Below, piece by piece: positions 11,045 to 22,777 of a DNA stretch of 64,000 nucleotides. Every line of letters begins with the position of its first letter. Position 1 is the stretch's first letter. A program made the translations under genes and the position numbers. The stretch lies in the NCBI GenBank assembly GCA_017311185.1, contig JAESUZ010003161.1, positions 2,093,501 to 2,157,500 on the forward strand, read 5' to 3'. This DNA is from Proteles cristata cristata. Taxonomy: Eukaryota > Chordata > Mammalia > Carnivora > Hyaenidae. The notes below the pieces were generated by a model that worked only from the letters and a program-made list of their open reading frames with translations, was not told the DNA's origin and ran no database searches.

Positions 11045-14000
11045 TCATGGTTTGCCTCCCTCCCTCTCCCTCACTTTCCCCCCCTTCTTCTCCCACACTG
11101 TCCTCCATTGAGTTCCTCCTAATCCTATACATGCAAACATATGGTATTTGTCCTTCTCTGCCTGACTTATTTCGCTCAGCATAACACCCTCAAGGTCCAT
11201 CCATGTTGCTACACATGGCCAGATGTCATTGTTTCTCATTGCCATGTAGTATTCCATCATATGGATAAACCAATTCTTGATCCATTCATCCGTTGATAAA
11301 CACTTAGGCTCTTTCCTTGTTTTGGCTATTTTTGAGAGTACTGCTATGAACATAGGGGTACATGTGCCCCTCTGCATCAGCACTCCTGTATCCCTTGGGT
11401 AAATTCCTAGCAGTGCTATTGCTGGGTCATAGGGGATTTCTACTGTTAATTTTTTGAGGAACCTCCACACTGTTTTCCAGAGGGGCATCACAAGTTTACA
11501 TTCCCACCAACAGTGTAGGAGGGTGCTCATTTCTCCACATCCTCGCCAGCATCTAGAGTTCTCTGATTTGCTCATTTTAGCCACTCTGACTGGCGTGAGG
11601 TGGTATCTCAGTGTAGTTTTGATTTGTATTTCCCTAATGAGGAGGGATGCTGAGCATCGTTTCATGTGTCTGTTGGCCATCTGGATGTCTTTTTGGAGAA
11701 GTGTCTGTTCATATCTTCTGCCCATTTCTTCACTGGATTGTTTTTCGGGTGTGGAGTTTGGTGAGTTCCTTATAGATTTTGGATATTGACCCTTTATCTG
11801 ATATGTCATTTGCAACTATCTTTTCCCATTCTCTCAGTTGCCTATTAGATTTATGGGTTGTTTCTTTTTCCTTGCGGAAGCTTTTAATCTTGATGAGGTC
11901 CCAATAGTTCACTTTTGCTCTTGATTCCCTTGCTTTTCAGAAAGCGTCAAGTAAGAAATTGTTGCGGTGGAGGTCAAGGAGTTTGTTTCCTGCTTTCTCC
12001 TCTAGGGTTTTGATGGTTTCCTGTCTCACGTTCAGGTCCTTCATCCATTTTGAGTTGATTTTTGTGTATGGTGTGAGAAAGTGGTCCAGTTTCATTCTTC
12101 TGCATGTTGCTGTCTAGTTCTCCCAGCACCATCTGTTAAAGAGGCTGTCTTTTTTCCATTGAATATTCTTTCCTGCTTTGTCAAAGATTAGTTGGCTGTA
12201 CACTTTTGAGTCTAAATCTGAGTTCTCAATTCCGTTCCATTGGTCTATGTGTCTGTTTTTGTGCTAATACCATACTGTCTGGATGATTATAGCTTTGTAG
12301 TAGAGGCTAAAGTCTGGGATGGTGATGCCTTCCATTTTGGTTTTCTTCTTCAGTATTACTTTGGCTATTTGGGGTCTTTTGTGGTTCCATACAAATTTTT
12401 GGATAGCTTGTTCTAGTTTTGAGAAGTATGCTGGTGCAATTTTGATTGGGATTGCATTGAATATGTAGATTGCTTTGGGTAGTAATGACATTTTAACTAC
12501 ATTTATTCTTCCATCTTTGTGTCTTCTTCAATTTCCTTCATAAGTTTTCTACAGTTTCCATCATACAGATCTCTTGTGTCCTTGGTTAGGTTTATTCCTA
12601 GGTATTTTATGGTTTTTTTTTTTTTTTTGCAATTGTGAATGGGATCAGCTTCTTGATTTCTCTTTCTGTTGCTTCATTGTTGGTGTATAAAAACGCAACC
12701 GATTTCTATATGTTGATTTTGTACTCTGCAACTTTGCTGAATTCTTGGATCAGTTCTAGTAGGCTTCTGGTGGAATCTCTCAGGTTTTCTATGCAGAGTA
12801 TCATGTTGTCTGCGAAAAGTGAAAGTTTGACTTCTTCTTTGCAAATTTGGACGCCTTTGATTTCCTTTTGTTGTCTGATGGCCGATGCTAGGACTTCCAG
12901 CACTATGTTAAACAACAGAGGTGAGAGTGGGCATCCCTGTCGTGTTCCTGATCTCAGGGGGAAAGCTCTCTGTTTTTCCTCGTTGAGGATAATGTTAGCT
13001 GAGGGCTTCTCATAGATGGCTTTTATGATGTTTAAATAAGTTCCTTCTATCCCAATTTTCTCGAGGGTATTTATTAAGAAGCGATGCTGTATCTTGTCAA
13101 ATGCTTTTTCTGCATCTATGGACAGGATCATATAGTTTTATCTTTTCTTTTGTTGATGTGATGTATCACATTGACTGATTTGTGAATATTGAACCAGCCC
13201 TGTAACCCAGGAATGAATCCCACTTGATCTTGGTGGATAAATCTTTTTATGTGCTGTTGGATTCGATTTGCAAGTATCTTGTTGAGGACTTTTGCATCTG
13301 TATTCATCGAGGATATTGGCCTGTAGTTCTCCTTTTTTGCTGGATCTCTGTCTGGCTTGGGAATCAAAGTGATGTTGGCTTCATAAAATGAGTCCAGAAG
13401 CTTTCCTTTGATTTCTATTTTTTGGAATAGTTTGAGAAGAATGGGTATTAATTCTGTTTTAAATGTCTGGTAGAATTCCCCAGGGAAGCCATCTGGCCCA
13501 GAACTCTTATTTGTTGGGAGATTTTTGATAACTGATTCGATTTCCTCACTCGTTATGGGTCTGTTCAGGTTTTCTATCTCTTCCGTTGTGAATGTTGGTA
13601 GTGTGTGTTTAGGAATTTGTCCATTTCTTCTAAGTTGTCCAGTTTTTTGGCGTATAGTTTTTCATTAGTATTCCCTGATAATTGCTCGTATTTCTGCGGG
13701 GTTGGTTCTAATCAGTCTGTTTTCATTCATTATTTTGTGTATTTGAGTGCTCTCTCTTTTCTTTTTGAGAAGCCTGGCTAGAGGCTTGTCAATTTTGTGT
13801 ATTTTTTTCTAAAAACCAAATCTTGGTTTCATTGATCTGTTCAGCTATTTCTTTGGTGTCTATGTTTTTATTTCTGCTTTTTTTTTCCCTACTATTTCTC
13901 TTCTTCTATGGGTTTGGGGTGCTTTTGTTGCTCTCCCTTTAGTTCCTTTAGGTGAGCTGTTAGATTTTGCACTTGCGCTTTTTCTAATTTCTTGAAGTAG

Positions 14001-14927
14001 GCCTGGAGTGCGATGTATTCTTCTTAGGACTGTCTTTGCCACATCCCATAGAATTTGGATTGTTGTATTTTCATTTTCATTTGTTTCCCTATATTTTTTT
14101 CATTTCTTCTCTAATTGTCTGATTGGCCCTTTCATTCTTTAGCAGAGTGTTCTTTAACCTCTATGTTTTTGGGGGTTTTCCAGACTTGTTCCCCTGATTG
14201 ATTTCAAGTTTCATAGCATTGTGATCTGAAAGTGTACATGGTATAATCTCAATTCTTTTATATTTATTGAGGGCTGCTTTATGTCCCAGTATGTGATCTC
14301 TCTTGGAGAATGTGTCATGCGCACTTGAGAAGAAAGTGAATTCCATGGCTTCAGGATGTAGAGTTCTAAATATATCTGTCAAATCCATCTGGGCTAAAAT
14401 GTCATTTAAGTCCATTGTGTCTTTGTTGATATTCTGTCTAGTTGATATGTCCATTGCTGTAAGTGGAGTATTAAAGTCCCCTCCTATTAGGACGTTCTTT
14501 TGATAAGACTGTTTCTGTTTGTGATGAATTGTTTTATGTGTTTAGGTGCTCCCATATTTGGTGTGTAGACATTTATCATTGTTAGCTCTTCCTGATGGAT
14601 AGACCCTTTAATTATTATATAATGCCCTTCTTCATACCTTGTTACTGTCTTTAAAGTCCAATTTGTCTGATATAATTATAGCTACTCCAGCTTTTTTTTT
14701 TTTAACTTCCTGTAGCATGATAGATATTTCTCCATCCCCTTACTTTCAATCTGAGGGTGTCCTCTTACATAAAATGAGTTTCTTGTAGAGAGCAAATAGA
14801 TGCATTTTGGTCTTTTTATCCTTTCTGGTACACTATGTCTTCTGATTGAGGCAATGAGTCCGTTTACATTCAGTGTTATTATTGAAATATATGGGTTTAG
14901 AGTGATTGTGTCATTTGTGGGATTCAT
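11045..14927 (-). pseudogene. L1-C ORF2 (endonuclease-reverse transcriptase), decayed
   Basis: ORF2 runs from an N-terminal segment at about 14682-14927 (ISIITLNVNGL, the first endonuclease block). Endonuclease sequence follows at 14161-14454 (SDHNAMKLEI). The reverse transcriptase region is at 12706-13367 ([27 protein letters not shown]). The C-terminal region is at 11045-11815, including the cysteine-rich stretch [19 protein letters not shown]. Pieces are in several frames. The catalytic FADD is altered to FADN ([10 protein letters not shown], about 12800), which changes a metal-binding aspartate. An expanded T-run near 12609-12630 breaks another stretch. Non-functional. Confidence 0.87.
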
Positions 14928-14973
14928 GCTTGTGGTGTGTCTCTAACATCTTGTGTTCCTTTCAACATTTCCC

Positions 14974-15870
14974 TCAGAGAGTCCCCCTCAGGATTTCTTG
15001 TGGAGCTGGTTTAGTGGTGACAAATTCTTTCAATTTTTGTTTATTTGGAAAGGCTTCTCCTTCTATTTTGAATGACAGGCTTTCTGGATAGAGGATTCTA
15101 GGCTGCATATTTTCTCTGTTCATCCCATTGAAGATCTCCTTCCATTCCTTTCTGGCCTGCCAGGTTTCAGTAGATAGGTCTGTCACCACTCCGATGGGTT
15201 TCCCTTTGTATGTTAGGGCCCTTTTCTCCCTACCTGCTTTCAAAATTCACTCTTTGTCCTCATATTTTGCCATTTTCACTATGGTATGTTGTGCAGAAGA
15301 TCGATTCAAATTACGTCTGGGGGTAGTTCTCTGTGCCTCTTGAATTTCAACGTCTACTTCCCTCCCCAGGTTGGGGAAGTTCTCTGTTATAATTTGTTCC
15401 AGGACTCCTTCAGCACCTTTCCCTCTTTCTTCTGGGATTCCTATGATATGGATATTGTTCCATTTGATTGTATCACTGAGCTCTCGAACTCTTCTTTCAT
15501 GTTCTTGGATCAGTTTGTCTCTTTTTTTCTGTTTCTTCTTTTTCTATAATTGTGTCTTCTAAATCACTCATTCTCCTTTCTGCCTCTTCAATCCATGCAT
15601 TGGACACCTCCAGTTTATTATGTATCCCATTTATCAATTTTTTTTAAAATTCATCATACCTATTTTTAAGCTCCATGTTGTTTCTAGCCGTAGTTTCATT
15701 GATGTCCTCCATGCTTGTTTCAAGCTCAGCAATTAATTTTATGACTATTGTTCTAAAATTTTGTTCAGTTGTGCTGCTTATATCTGTTTTGAGCAGTTCT
15801 TTAGCTGTCAATTCTTCCTGGAATTTCTCTGGAGGGAAGCTTTTTCATTTTGTCATTTTGGTTAGCTTTC
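14974..15870 (-). pseudogene. L1-C ORF1 (RNA-binding protein), decayed
   Basis: The N-terminal part begins around 15865-15870, where the minus strand reads AAAATGACAAAATGA: the apparent start codon is followed two codons later by a stop. A coiled-coil-side sequence follows. The conserved C-terminal domain survives at 14974-15243 (DLSTETWQARKEW, ILYPESLSFKIEGE, NKQKLKEFVTTKPA). The RNA-binding ORF1 protein cannot be made as a whole from this copy. Confidence 0.8.
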
Positions 15871-16979
15871 TATCTCTTGTTCGTTTTAAAAACTTGTTAT
15901 GCTCTCTCCACCTGTGAGCACTGCTGTACCAAAGAAGGCTCTTTGTCCAGCACCTATCCATTCAGAAAGTGTTCTTTGAATGGTATCTCTTGGTCTCTCT
16001 TGCTGAGAACTTTATTATTTTCCTACTCGTAGTGGTATTTGGGATTCTCCACCATGTGTACTTTGGCTTGTTTCTTGATGTAGCCCTGGAGAAGAAAACA
16101 GACAAACACACAGGGAACAAAGGCACACCAATGCACAGACAAATCCAACAAACACACAAACCGAAAGGGAAAACGAAAAAGTAAAGAGAAAAGAGGGTGG
16201 AGGGATGGCAAATAATAAAAAATAAAAAGACATAAAGAAGAAAAAAGAAAAGAAAAGGAAAAAAGAAACCCAATAGACAAAGAACAGTTTAAAGCATATA
16301 ACCGGATTTTCCGGCTACAAATAAATTTCTGGGTGTGTGCAGTGCTGGTTGAAGAACATAGAGAAAAAGAAATGACAGGGCAGGGATGAGGCAAAATAGG
16401 AAATGAAATGAGCAGGCAGAAAGAATAAGAAGCTTTTTGCAAAGAGCGAAAGAGTGGAATATGGTCGAAGAGGCAAAAGAAATGATGATGGTGTTATCCA
16501 GAGAAACTATAGTCTGATTACTCCAGAGAGAAAGAAATGAAAGGTAGGTAGGTGTAGAATTTACGTATAGAGAATGGATTAAATGTGAGTGTTAAAGCAA
16601 GCAAGTGACCGGAATTAATCAGGGCAGTGCTCTGGTAAAAAAAAAAGAAAGAAAAAAAAAAAAAAAAAAGGAAGAGGGCAGCTCTCTAGCTCTGATAGGC
16701 ATGGTTTGAGCCAATGCTTCCCGCGGGAGTCCTGCCTTGGCGGTTGTGGGGAGAAGAGTGGCGGCGCTCCAGTCCCTTCTTGAACCAAGTGCTGCAACTC
16801 ACTTTTTTGGGTGTGTAAACTCCCTGTTCCGGGGGTGCAGCCAAGGTGGGTCATGCTCTATATCCCAGGCCAGGCCTCATTTCCAGATCCTAGTCCGTGC
16901 ACCCCACTGAAATTGCCGGAGACGCAAACTAGCAGGCGATCCCCTCAGGGCAGTCCCAAGCCTCGTGCCTTCCCCCTGG

Positions 16980-17337
16980 GAACTGAACCAGAAGCCGCTG
17001 CTCTCGGTTGGGTCTCCTCCAGGTCGGGTTGGCGAGTGAGGAGCAGGTCGTTTGGGATGAGTGCGTCCTGCCCAGTGTCAGCTGGAGAGCAGGAAACCGG
17101 GTCCCTCTGTGTCCTGTTGCCTGAAACATGAACTCGCAGGCAAATCTCCCAGTTTTAAGCCCTTCACCTCCCCTCTAAGGATCCAGCTGAGCCAGAAGCA
17201 CAAAGGCGTGGCCACCGCACATCCCCTCCAGGTTGAACTGGCGCGCAGGGAGCAGTTTCTTTGGGGGTCGCCTGGGACGAGTGCGTCCAGCCTAGGGTCA
17301 GCTGGAGAGCAGGAAACTGGGTCCCTCTGTGTCCTGA
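16980..17337 (-). repeat. Tandem monomer-like repeat in the L1-C 5' UTR
   Basis: Two adjacent, related GC-rich units lie at about 16980-17117 and 17185-17337. The word GTCAGCTGGAGAGCAGGAAA occurs at 17077 and again at 17297, 220 bp apart, followed in both by a near-identical TGGGTCCCTCTGTGTCCTG-type ending. Upstream anchors are offset by 204 bp (CCAGAAGC at 16988 and 17192) and 209 bp (CCAGGT near 17020 and 17229), so the units differ by small indels. The position is that of the L1 promoter, as with mouse L1 5' monomers. Confidence 0.75.
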
Positions 17338-17647
17338 GCAGAGATTGTTCTGTTCCCCAGTGACAGGGACCATGTCTTGAGCAGTTTTGGCCACTCTCTT
17401 TCCCCTCTAAACTCCCCGCAGAGGGGGATCGCCCCCGGCCCTCTGCATCTCTGGTCCCGGCCCGATTTTATCTTCCCCAGTTCGCATTCACATTAGAAGA
17501 CTTTCTCAGTGGATTCTGCGTCCTTTTTCTCCCAATCTCCTGGATTCTGTAAGGTTTCCTACGGCTTCAGATCTTCTCCGTGCGAGATATGGGGGCGAGT
17601 GCAATGTACGGACTTCCCTACTTCTCCGCCATCTTGCCCCCACCTCC

Positions 17648-19245
17648 TTGATCAATTCTTTTATTGTCATTTCTTCCTGGAATTTCTTTTAGGACAGTTC
17701 TTCCATTTTGTTAATTTGGGAAGCTTTCTGTCTCTTGTAAGTGTTAAAGGCTTGTTATGTGCTCTGCATTTGTGAGTAGTGCTATATTAATGGAGGCTCA
17801 TAAACTGTCCAGAGCCTGGGACATTCAGGAAGTGTTCTTTTAAGGGTGTCCCTTGGTCTCTATTGATGCGACTTTGGTTATTTTATTTCCCTACTTGTAG
17901 TGATGTTTTGGACTCCCCACCATGTGTGCTCCTTGAAATTTGCTCCTTGAAGTAGCCCTGGAAAGGAAAACAAAAAAGGAACAAAAACATGCAAATGCAC
18001 AAACAAATCAAGCCAACTGACAAAAATAAAAAAAAAAACAACCCAAAAACAAGAAACAAAGAACAGTCTAAAAGCATAAAACCATAAATCTCAGGTACAA
18101 ATTAAGAGCAGGGTGGAGGCAGTGCTGCTGGAAGAGCATATACAAAGAGAGAAATGACAGGGGTGAGGAGAAAGAGAAAATGAACATAAACCAGGCAGAG
18201 AGACTAAAAGGCTTAATTCAGAGAGAGAAAATGGAGAATACAGCAGGAGGTGAGGAGAAAGAAATGAAGATAATGTTACCCAGAGAAACTATATAGTCTG
18301 ATTATTCCAGAGAGAGTAAGAAAGAAAAGAAGGAGGTGTAGAACATGCATCAGGAGGATGGATTAAATATGTCTGTTTAAGCAAAGCTATAACGAAAATA
18401 AGCAGCCCAGAGGAGGGGAGAGAGAAGAATGAGAAAAGGGAGAATATATCTGAATAGCAAGAATTGATCTAGAGTTACTCACGGCAATGAGGCAGTGCTG
18501 GTCTTCGGGGAGGTGCCATCTGTTTCTGTGGCATTTACAGGCTCCCAGCAGCTGCCCAGGGCAGATGGGCGTTGGTGGGGGGTGCTGTCCAAGGTCCACT
18601 GTGGGTCCCATAGGCAGATCTCTGAGGCCCTGCCTTGGTGGTTATGGGAAGAAAAATGGCGACCCCCAAATTCCTTCTCCTCGAACCAGGTGTCCCAAAT
18701 CACTACTTTGGATCTGTTCTCACTGTGCCTTGGGCACAGCCAAGGTGGGCCATGGTCCCCCAAGCCCAACCATGTTCCAAGCTCTCACTCTGTGCACATT
18801 AATGATGCCCCCGAAATGTAATCCCAAGAGCCTGGCACTTCAGAGCAGGGGATCGGTTCCTCCTGATGCCGACTGGGTCCCTGGGGTACTGCCTGACCCA
18901 GAGGGAACTTCTTTTGTTCCCCAGCGCCGAGGATAGATAGAATCCCTCTCCATCCTGGGCCGAGGTTTTTCTCTTGTCCAGATACAGTTCTACACTTCCC
19001 AGCCACTCTTCTCTACCCTGTGTCTCTCTGCAGACGGGGCTCCCTCCCCTCCGCACCTCCGTGTCCTGGCCTGATTTTTTTCTTCCCCCGTTTGCACTCA
19101 TGCACTTATGAGGCTGTCTTCCTAGTAGACTCCATCTTCTTTCTTCCCAGACTCTTGGGGTTCAGAGTCCTTTGGCTTCAGCCCTTCTTTATTTGAGAGA
19201 TGTGGGCAGAAAATACAGAGCCTCCTATTTCTCCACCATCCTCTT
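17648..19245 (-). mobile_element. LINE-1 (L1-B), 5' portion, displaced by L1-C
   Basis: Continuation of L1-B on the other side of L1-C. It has the N-terminal part of ORF1 (about 17648-17790), a purine-rich zone on the plus strand (about 17950-18440), and a GC-rich 5' UTR up to a 5' end at about 19225-19245 (minus strand GAGGATGGTGGAGAAATAGG). Similarity to 15780-16100 and 16680-17640 of L1-C supports the assignment. No intact ORF. Confidence 0.82.
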
Positions 19246-19468
19246 TTTAAAATTGTTTTAATGTTTTATTTTTGAGAGAGAAAGAGACAGAGTATGAGCG
19301 GAGGAGTGGGAGATAGAGGGAGAGAGAGAGGGAGAGGGAGACATAGCATCTGAAGCAGGATCCAGGACCAAGCTGTCAGCACAAAGCCGGACCGGGGGCT
19401 GGAACCCATGAACCAGAGATCTGACTGAAGCTGAAGTCAGATGCTCAACCAAGTCACCCAAGTGTCCC
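19246..19468 (-). mobile_element. SINEC_Fc-type SINE at the 5' end of L1-B
   Basis: Minus-strand feline SINE. The T-rich tail starts about 19246, the GA-rich middle (complement of the CT-rich region) is at 19270-19340, and the head (minus strand GGGACACTTGGGTGACTTGG) ends at 19468. The head directly abuts the right TACATTTTCATTT copy, and the tail directly abuts the 5' end of L1-B. No separate duplication of its own is obvious. Confidence 0.8.
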
Positions 19469-19481
19469 TACATTTTCATTT
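19469..19481. repeat. Candidate right target-site duplication of the L1/SINE stack
   Basis: TACATTTTCATTT, identical to 5922-5934. It borders the SINE head rather than the L1 5' end itself. Confidence 0.55.
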
Positions 19482-19559
19482 TGTACTGGACCCCAAATCC
19501 ATGTGGCCAGTCCTGTCGCTAGCACCCTGAGGTCCAGCCCCACCAGCTACCTTTTGGTT

Positions 19560-19905
19560 TTTTATGCTCCAAATTCTTCCCACCTCTGCCTAAAATAATC
19601 TTTCTCTCTCTCTTCATTTGGTTAATACTATAAATCCTCAACTTGAATATTCTCGTCTCAGGCCTTTCTGGAACACCCTATTTACGTAAATCACCCTTTT
19701 TCTCCTCTTCTAACCCCTTATTGTATATAGGGAGGACATAGTATTTTTATTTTACCCTGTCTTTCTCAAATGAATCAACAATGTAACTTCCATGAAGGCA
19801 GGGGCCAGCTCTGATATATTGACTGTGATGCCCTCAGCATCTGGCACAAAGCCTGACAAACAGTAGGCTGTCAATAACTATTTGTTGGGCAAGTAAACAC
19901 AGGGT
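19560..19905 (+). repeat. L2 3'-end fragment
   Basis: The stretch resembles the L2 3' part, including CATGAAGGCAGGGGCC and the terminal GTAGGCTGTCAATAACTATT, close to the well-known L2 ending with its CAATAAATATTTGTTGAATG-like tail. By recognition only. Confidence 0.6.
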
Positions 19906-20826
19906 CTAGTTTAAGATGCAATAAAAACACTGCCTGGGAAACTTGCAAGTTCACCTGCTGACAATTCCCTTGGTCCCATCACTTTCTCTAAATATTTTTT
20001 AATCATACAGTGTTGCATTGTTTACACTGTTTTCTCTGAATTTCAGAGAGTCCCAAATGTATATATGATCTTTCTGCCTCTATCCCTGGCTGAGACTTCA
20101 ATTGAATGTACAGAGATTAGGTGTCAGGAGGCTAATGTCTAGTATGACACTAGATTAGATACAAGGATGTCCTTGTTTTGCCTAGAAGGATGGTAAATGT
20201 TAAGATTAATATTCTTTGATAGGCTAAGGATGAAAATTGTAATTCCTTGGGTACCACTATAGACAGCAAAAGAACATTAGGGTATACTTTTCAAACTAAT
20301 AGAAGTAACATGTAACAAACAGCTCATAAGGTGGTGGCACATTTGTATTAAATACATCCATAGTTTTATATACTAATGGCTTAAATGCTCACACCAAAGG
20401 GCAAAGAATTTCATACTAGGTTAAAAACTGAACTATATGCTGTTCTCACATAAGAATGATAAAAGTTTGACAATAAAGGTTTACAAATCTATATTCTACA
20501 AACACTAAGAAAAAGCTGATATAGCTACTTAATATCAGAAAAATGGATTTTGAGACATTAAAAAATAAGAATAGTTTCAATAACAGGTTCACTCTGCTAG
20601 GAAGATAAAGCATATGTAAATACATATTCACCAAATCCCATGTCCTCAAAAGTACTGAAGCAAAATTTGACAGAACTATGAGGTGTATATAGGTGTCCAC
20701 CACTGAGGTAGGTTTTCTCACAATGCTTGTGGAAGTATAATAAGTAGACACAGTGCCATACCTGGGTTCCAGACCACAACGGCTTCACCACTGAGATTTA
20801 TCACCTGTTTCAAAAGTAAGAAATAA
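19906..20826. other. Intergenic, nothing recognised
   Basis: AT-rich sequence with no identifiable exon, RNA gene or repeat. Open frames on the minus strand near 20446-20791 have no recognisable domain and look like chance frames. Confidence 0.45.
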
Positions 20827-21018
20827 GGGACACCTGGGTGGCTCAGTCAACTAAGCGTCCGATGACAGTTCAGGTCATGACCTCACAGTTTCGTGAGTTC
20901 TTTTGTGAGTTCCAGCCTCACGTCGGGCTCTGTGCTGACTGCTCAGAGCCTGGAGCCTGCTTTGGATTCTGTGTTTTCCTCTCTCTCAAAAATAAACATT
21001 TAAGAATGTTTTAAAAAT
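20827..21018 (+). mobile_element. SINEC_Fc-type SINE, diverged
   Basis: Plus-strand SINE with a head GGGACACCTGGGTGGCTCAG, CT-rich region and AATAAACATTT-like tail. An AGAAATAA match at 20819-20826 and 21024-21031 may be the target-site duplication. More diverged than the copies at 22145 and 22566. Confidence 0.85.
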
Positions 21019-22144
21019 GAAAGAGAAATAATTCTAATATTATACAAGCTCATCCAGATAGAACACAATGTACCTCCCAACTCATTTTATGAGTCTAACA
21101 CTATCATAAATCTAAAACCTAATGGGGTAAAGAAAAATTACAGGTCAATCATATTTAAAATATTGAGCAAAACCCTTAAACATTACTAAATCAAAAGAAT
21201 AAAATGCCTCAAATTGGATTTATCTCAATATCTCAAGGTTGACTCAATATTAAAACTGTCATAAAGTTGGCATATTAAGATTAAGAAATATTTAATAGAT
21301 GAAGGTTGTTCAAATTCACTTTTACAATTCAAAATGCTCTTAGCAAATCTGAAAGTTAATGGTAAATAGAAAAGCTTTCTTTTTGATATTGGCAAAGAGA
21401 AAAATATTATCCTTTATATTTAATACTGCATTGAAGACCAAAGTCAAGAAAAAGAAAGAAATCAGGACAGGAAAGTAAGAAATAAAACTAACATTCACAC
21501 ATTTAACTGTGTAAGTAAGGACTCTACAGATAATTTAAGTGATATAAATTTAAAGTTGAATATAACATTCAAAACATCAGAAATGAAAATTTTTAAAAAT
21601 ATCCCTTACAATTGCATAAAAATATCAACTATCTAGAAGTTCATCTGACAAAAAGTATACAAGTGTTCCATGGGGAACCTACACATTTTAACTGAGAGAT
21701 TAAAGAATATCTCAATCAATAAAAGACACAGGCTATGTCTATGGATTGTAAGACTCAATATTGTAAAGAATGAATTTTCTCCCAAACTGAGTAAGTTCAA
21801 TGCAATTCCAAACACAATTCCAACAGGATGTTGTGTTTTGTTTCCCTGGAATGTCACTGACTGCCTATGTCTCTATATTTTTGAACAAGCATAAAGGGAC
21901 AGGATAACCAAGACACTTAAGGGAAAATAAGATGCAAGACTGCTTTGCTGTTCAGCCAAACTTATTGCAAGGCTACAGCGTTTAAAACCATATGATTCTG
22001 GTGCAAGAATAGACAGTTGAAATATATACACATACACAAAGGCATCTGCTTTCTGACAAAGAAAAACTGAGGTAAGGATGAAGTTTTCAGTGTTATTAGA
22101 ACAATTAGATAACCACATGGACAATAAAAAAAAATATAGGTGGA

Positions 22145-22376
22145 GGGGCGCCTGGGTGGCTTAGTCGGTTAAGCGTCCGACTTTCGCTTAGGTCATGATC
22201 TCGCGGTTCGTGGGTTTGGGCCCCGCGTCGGGCTCTGTGCTGACTGCCAGCTCAGAGCCTGGAGCCTGTTTCAGTCTGTGACTCCCTCTCTCTCTGACCC
22301 TCCCCTGCTCACGCTGTCTCTCTCTCTCTCCTAGAAATAAAGCATTAAAAAGAATTAAAAAAAAAAAATATATATA
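22145..22376 (+). mobile_element. SINEC_Fc-type SINE, young
   Basis: Nearly consensus feline SINE with a GGGCGCCTGGGTGGCTTAG head, AAGCGTCCGAC and a TCGCGGTTCGTGGG box-B area. It has an A tail running into TATATATATA. A 10-bp duplication TATAGGTGGA flanks it at 22135-22144 and 22377-22386. Confidence 0.93.
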
Positions 22377-22565
22377 TATAGGTGGAAACCAAATTAATAA
22401 AGTTTTGAGAATACAGAACGTAATCGTGATTCCAGGGTAGGAAAATACTCTTTAAATAAGATATAAAATGACTAATCTTAAAGGAATAATAAGTGGTACT
22501 ATATTAAATTTAGTAAGTCTATAAACATACACCATTAAGAGAATTAAAAGGTGAGTTCCACATTT

Positions 22566-22777
22566 GGGGCGCCTGGGTGGCTTAGTTGGTTAAGCGTCCG
22601 ACTTTTGCTTAGGTCATGATCTCGCGGTTCGTGGGTTCGAGCCCCGCGTCGGGCTCTGTGCTGACTGCCAGCTCAGAGCCTGGAGCCTGTTTCACAGTCT
22701 GTGTCTCCCTCTCTCTCTGACCCTCCCCTGTTCACGCTGTCTCTCTCTCTCTAGAAATAAAAAAAAAAAAAAAAAAA
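22566..22777 (+). mobile_element. SINEC_Fc-type SINE, young
   Basis: Nearly consensus feline SINE ending in a pure A-run. Flanking copies AGGTGAGTTCCACAT (22549-22563) and AGGTGAGCTCCACAA (22778-22792) form the target-site duplication with two mismatches. It lies only about 190 bp from the previous SINE, in the same orientation. Confidence 0.92.

Larger units (their letters stand above)
10899..17647 (-). mobile_element. Essentially full-length LINE-1 (L1-C) nested in L1-B
   Basis: A complete minus-strand L1 of about 6.7 kb. The poly-A tail is the T-run at 10899-10910. Then, in L1 3'-to-5' order, come the 3' UTR (to about 11044), ORF2 (about 11045-14927), a short inter-ORF spacer, ORF1 (about 14974-15870) and a GC-rich 5' UTR with tandem monomers (to 17647). 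The 5' end reads GTGGGGGCAAGATGGCGGAG on the minus strand, close to the start seen in other mammalian L1s. The flanks show a diverged duplication of roughly 30 bp beginning TTGATCA at 10865 and 17648, both inside L1-B ORF1. Both ORFs carry stops and frameshifts, so the copy is not autonomous. Confidence 0.88.

Noticed and set aside
18479..18936. Overlapping open frames on both strands near 18480-18940
   Set aside because: They fall in the GC-rich 5' UTR of L1-B and conflict with each other; no known protein.
22145..22260. tRNA-like sequence in the SINE heads
   Set aside because: The A and B box-like words come from the tRNA origin of the SINE. No separate functional tRNA gene fold or end is visible.
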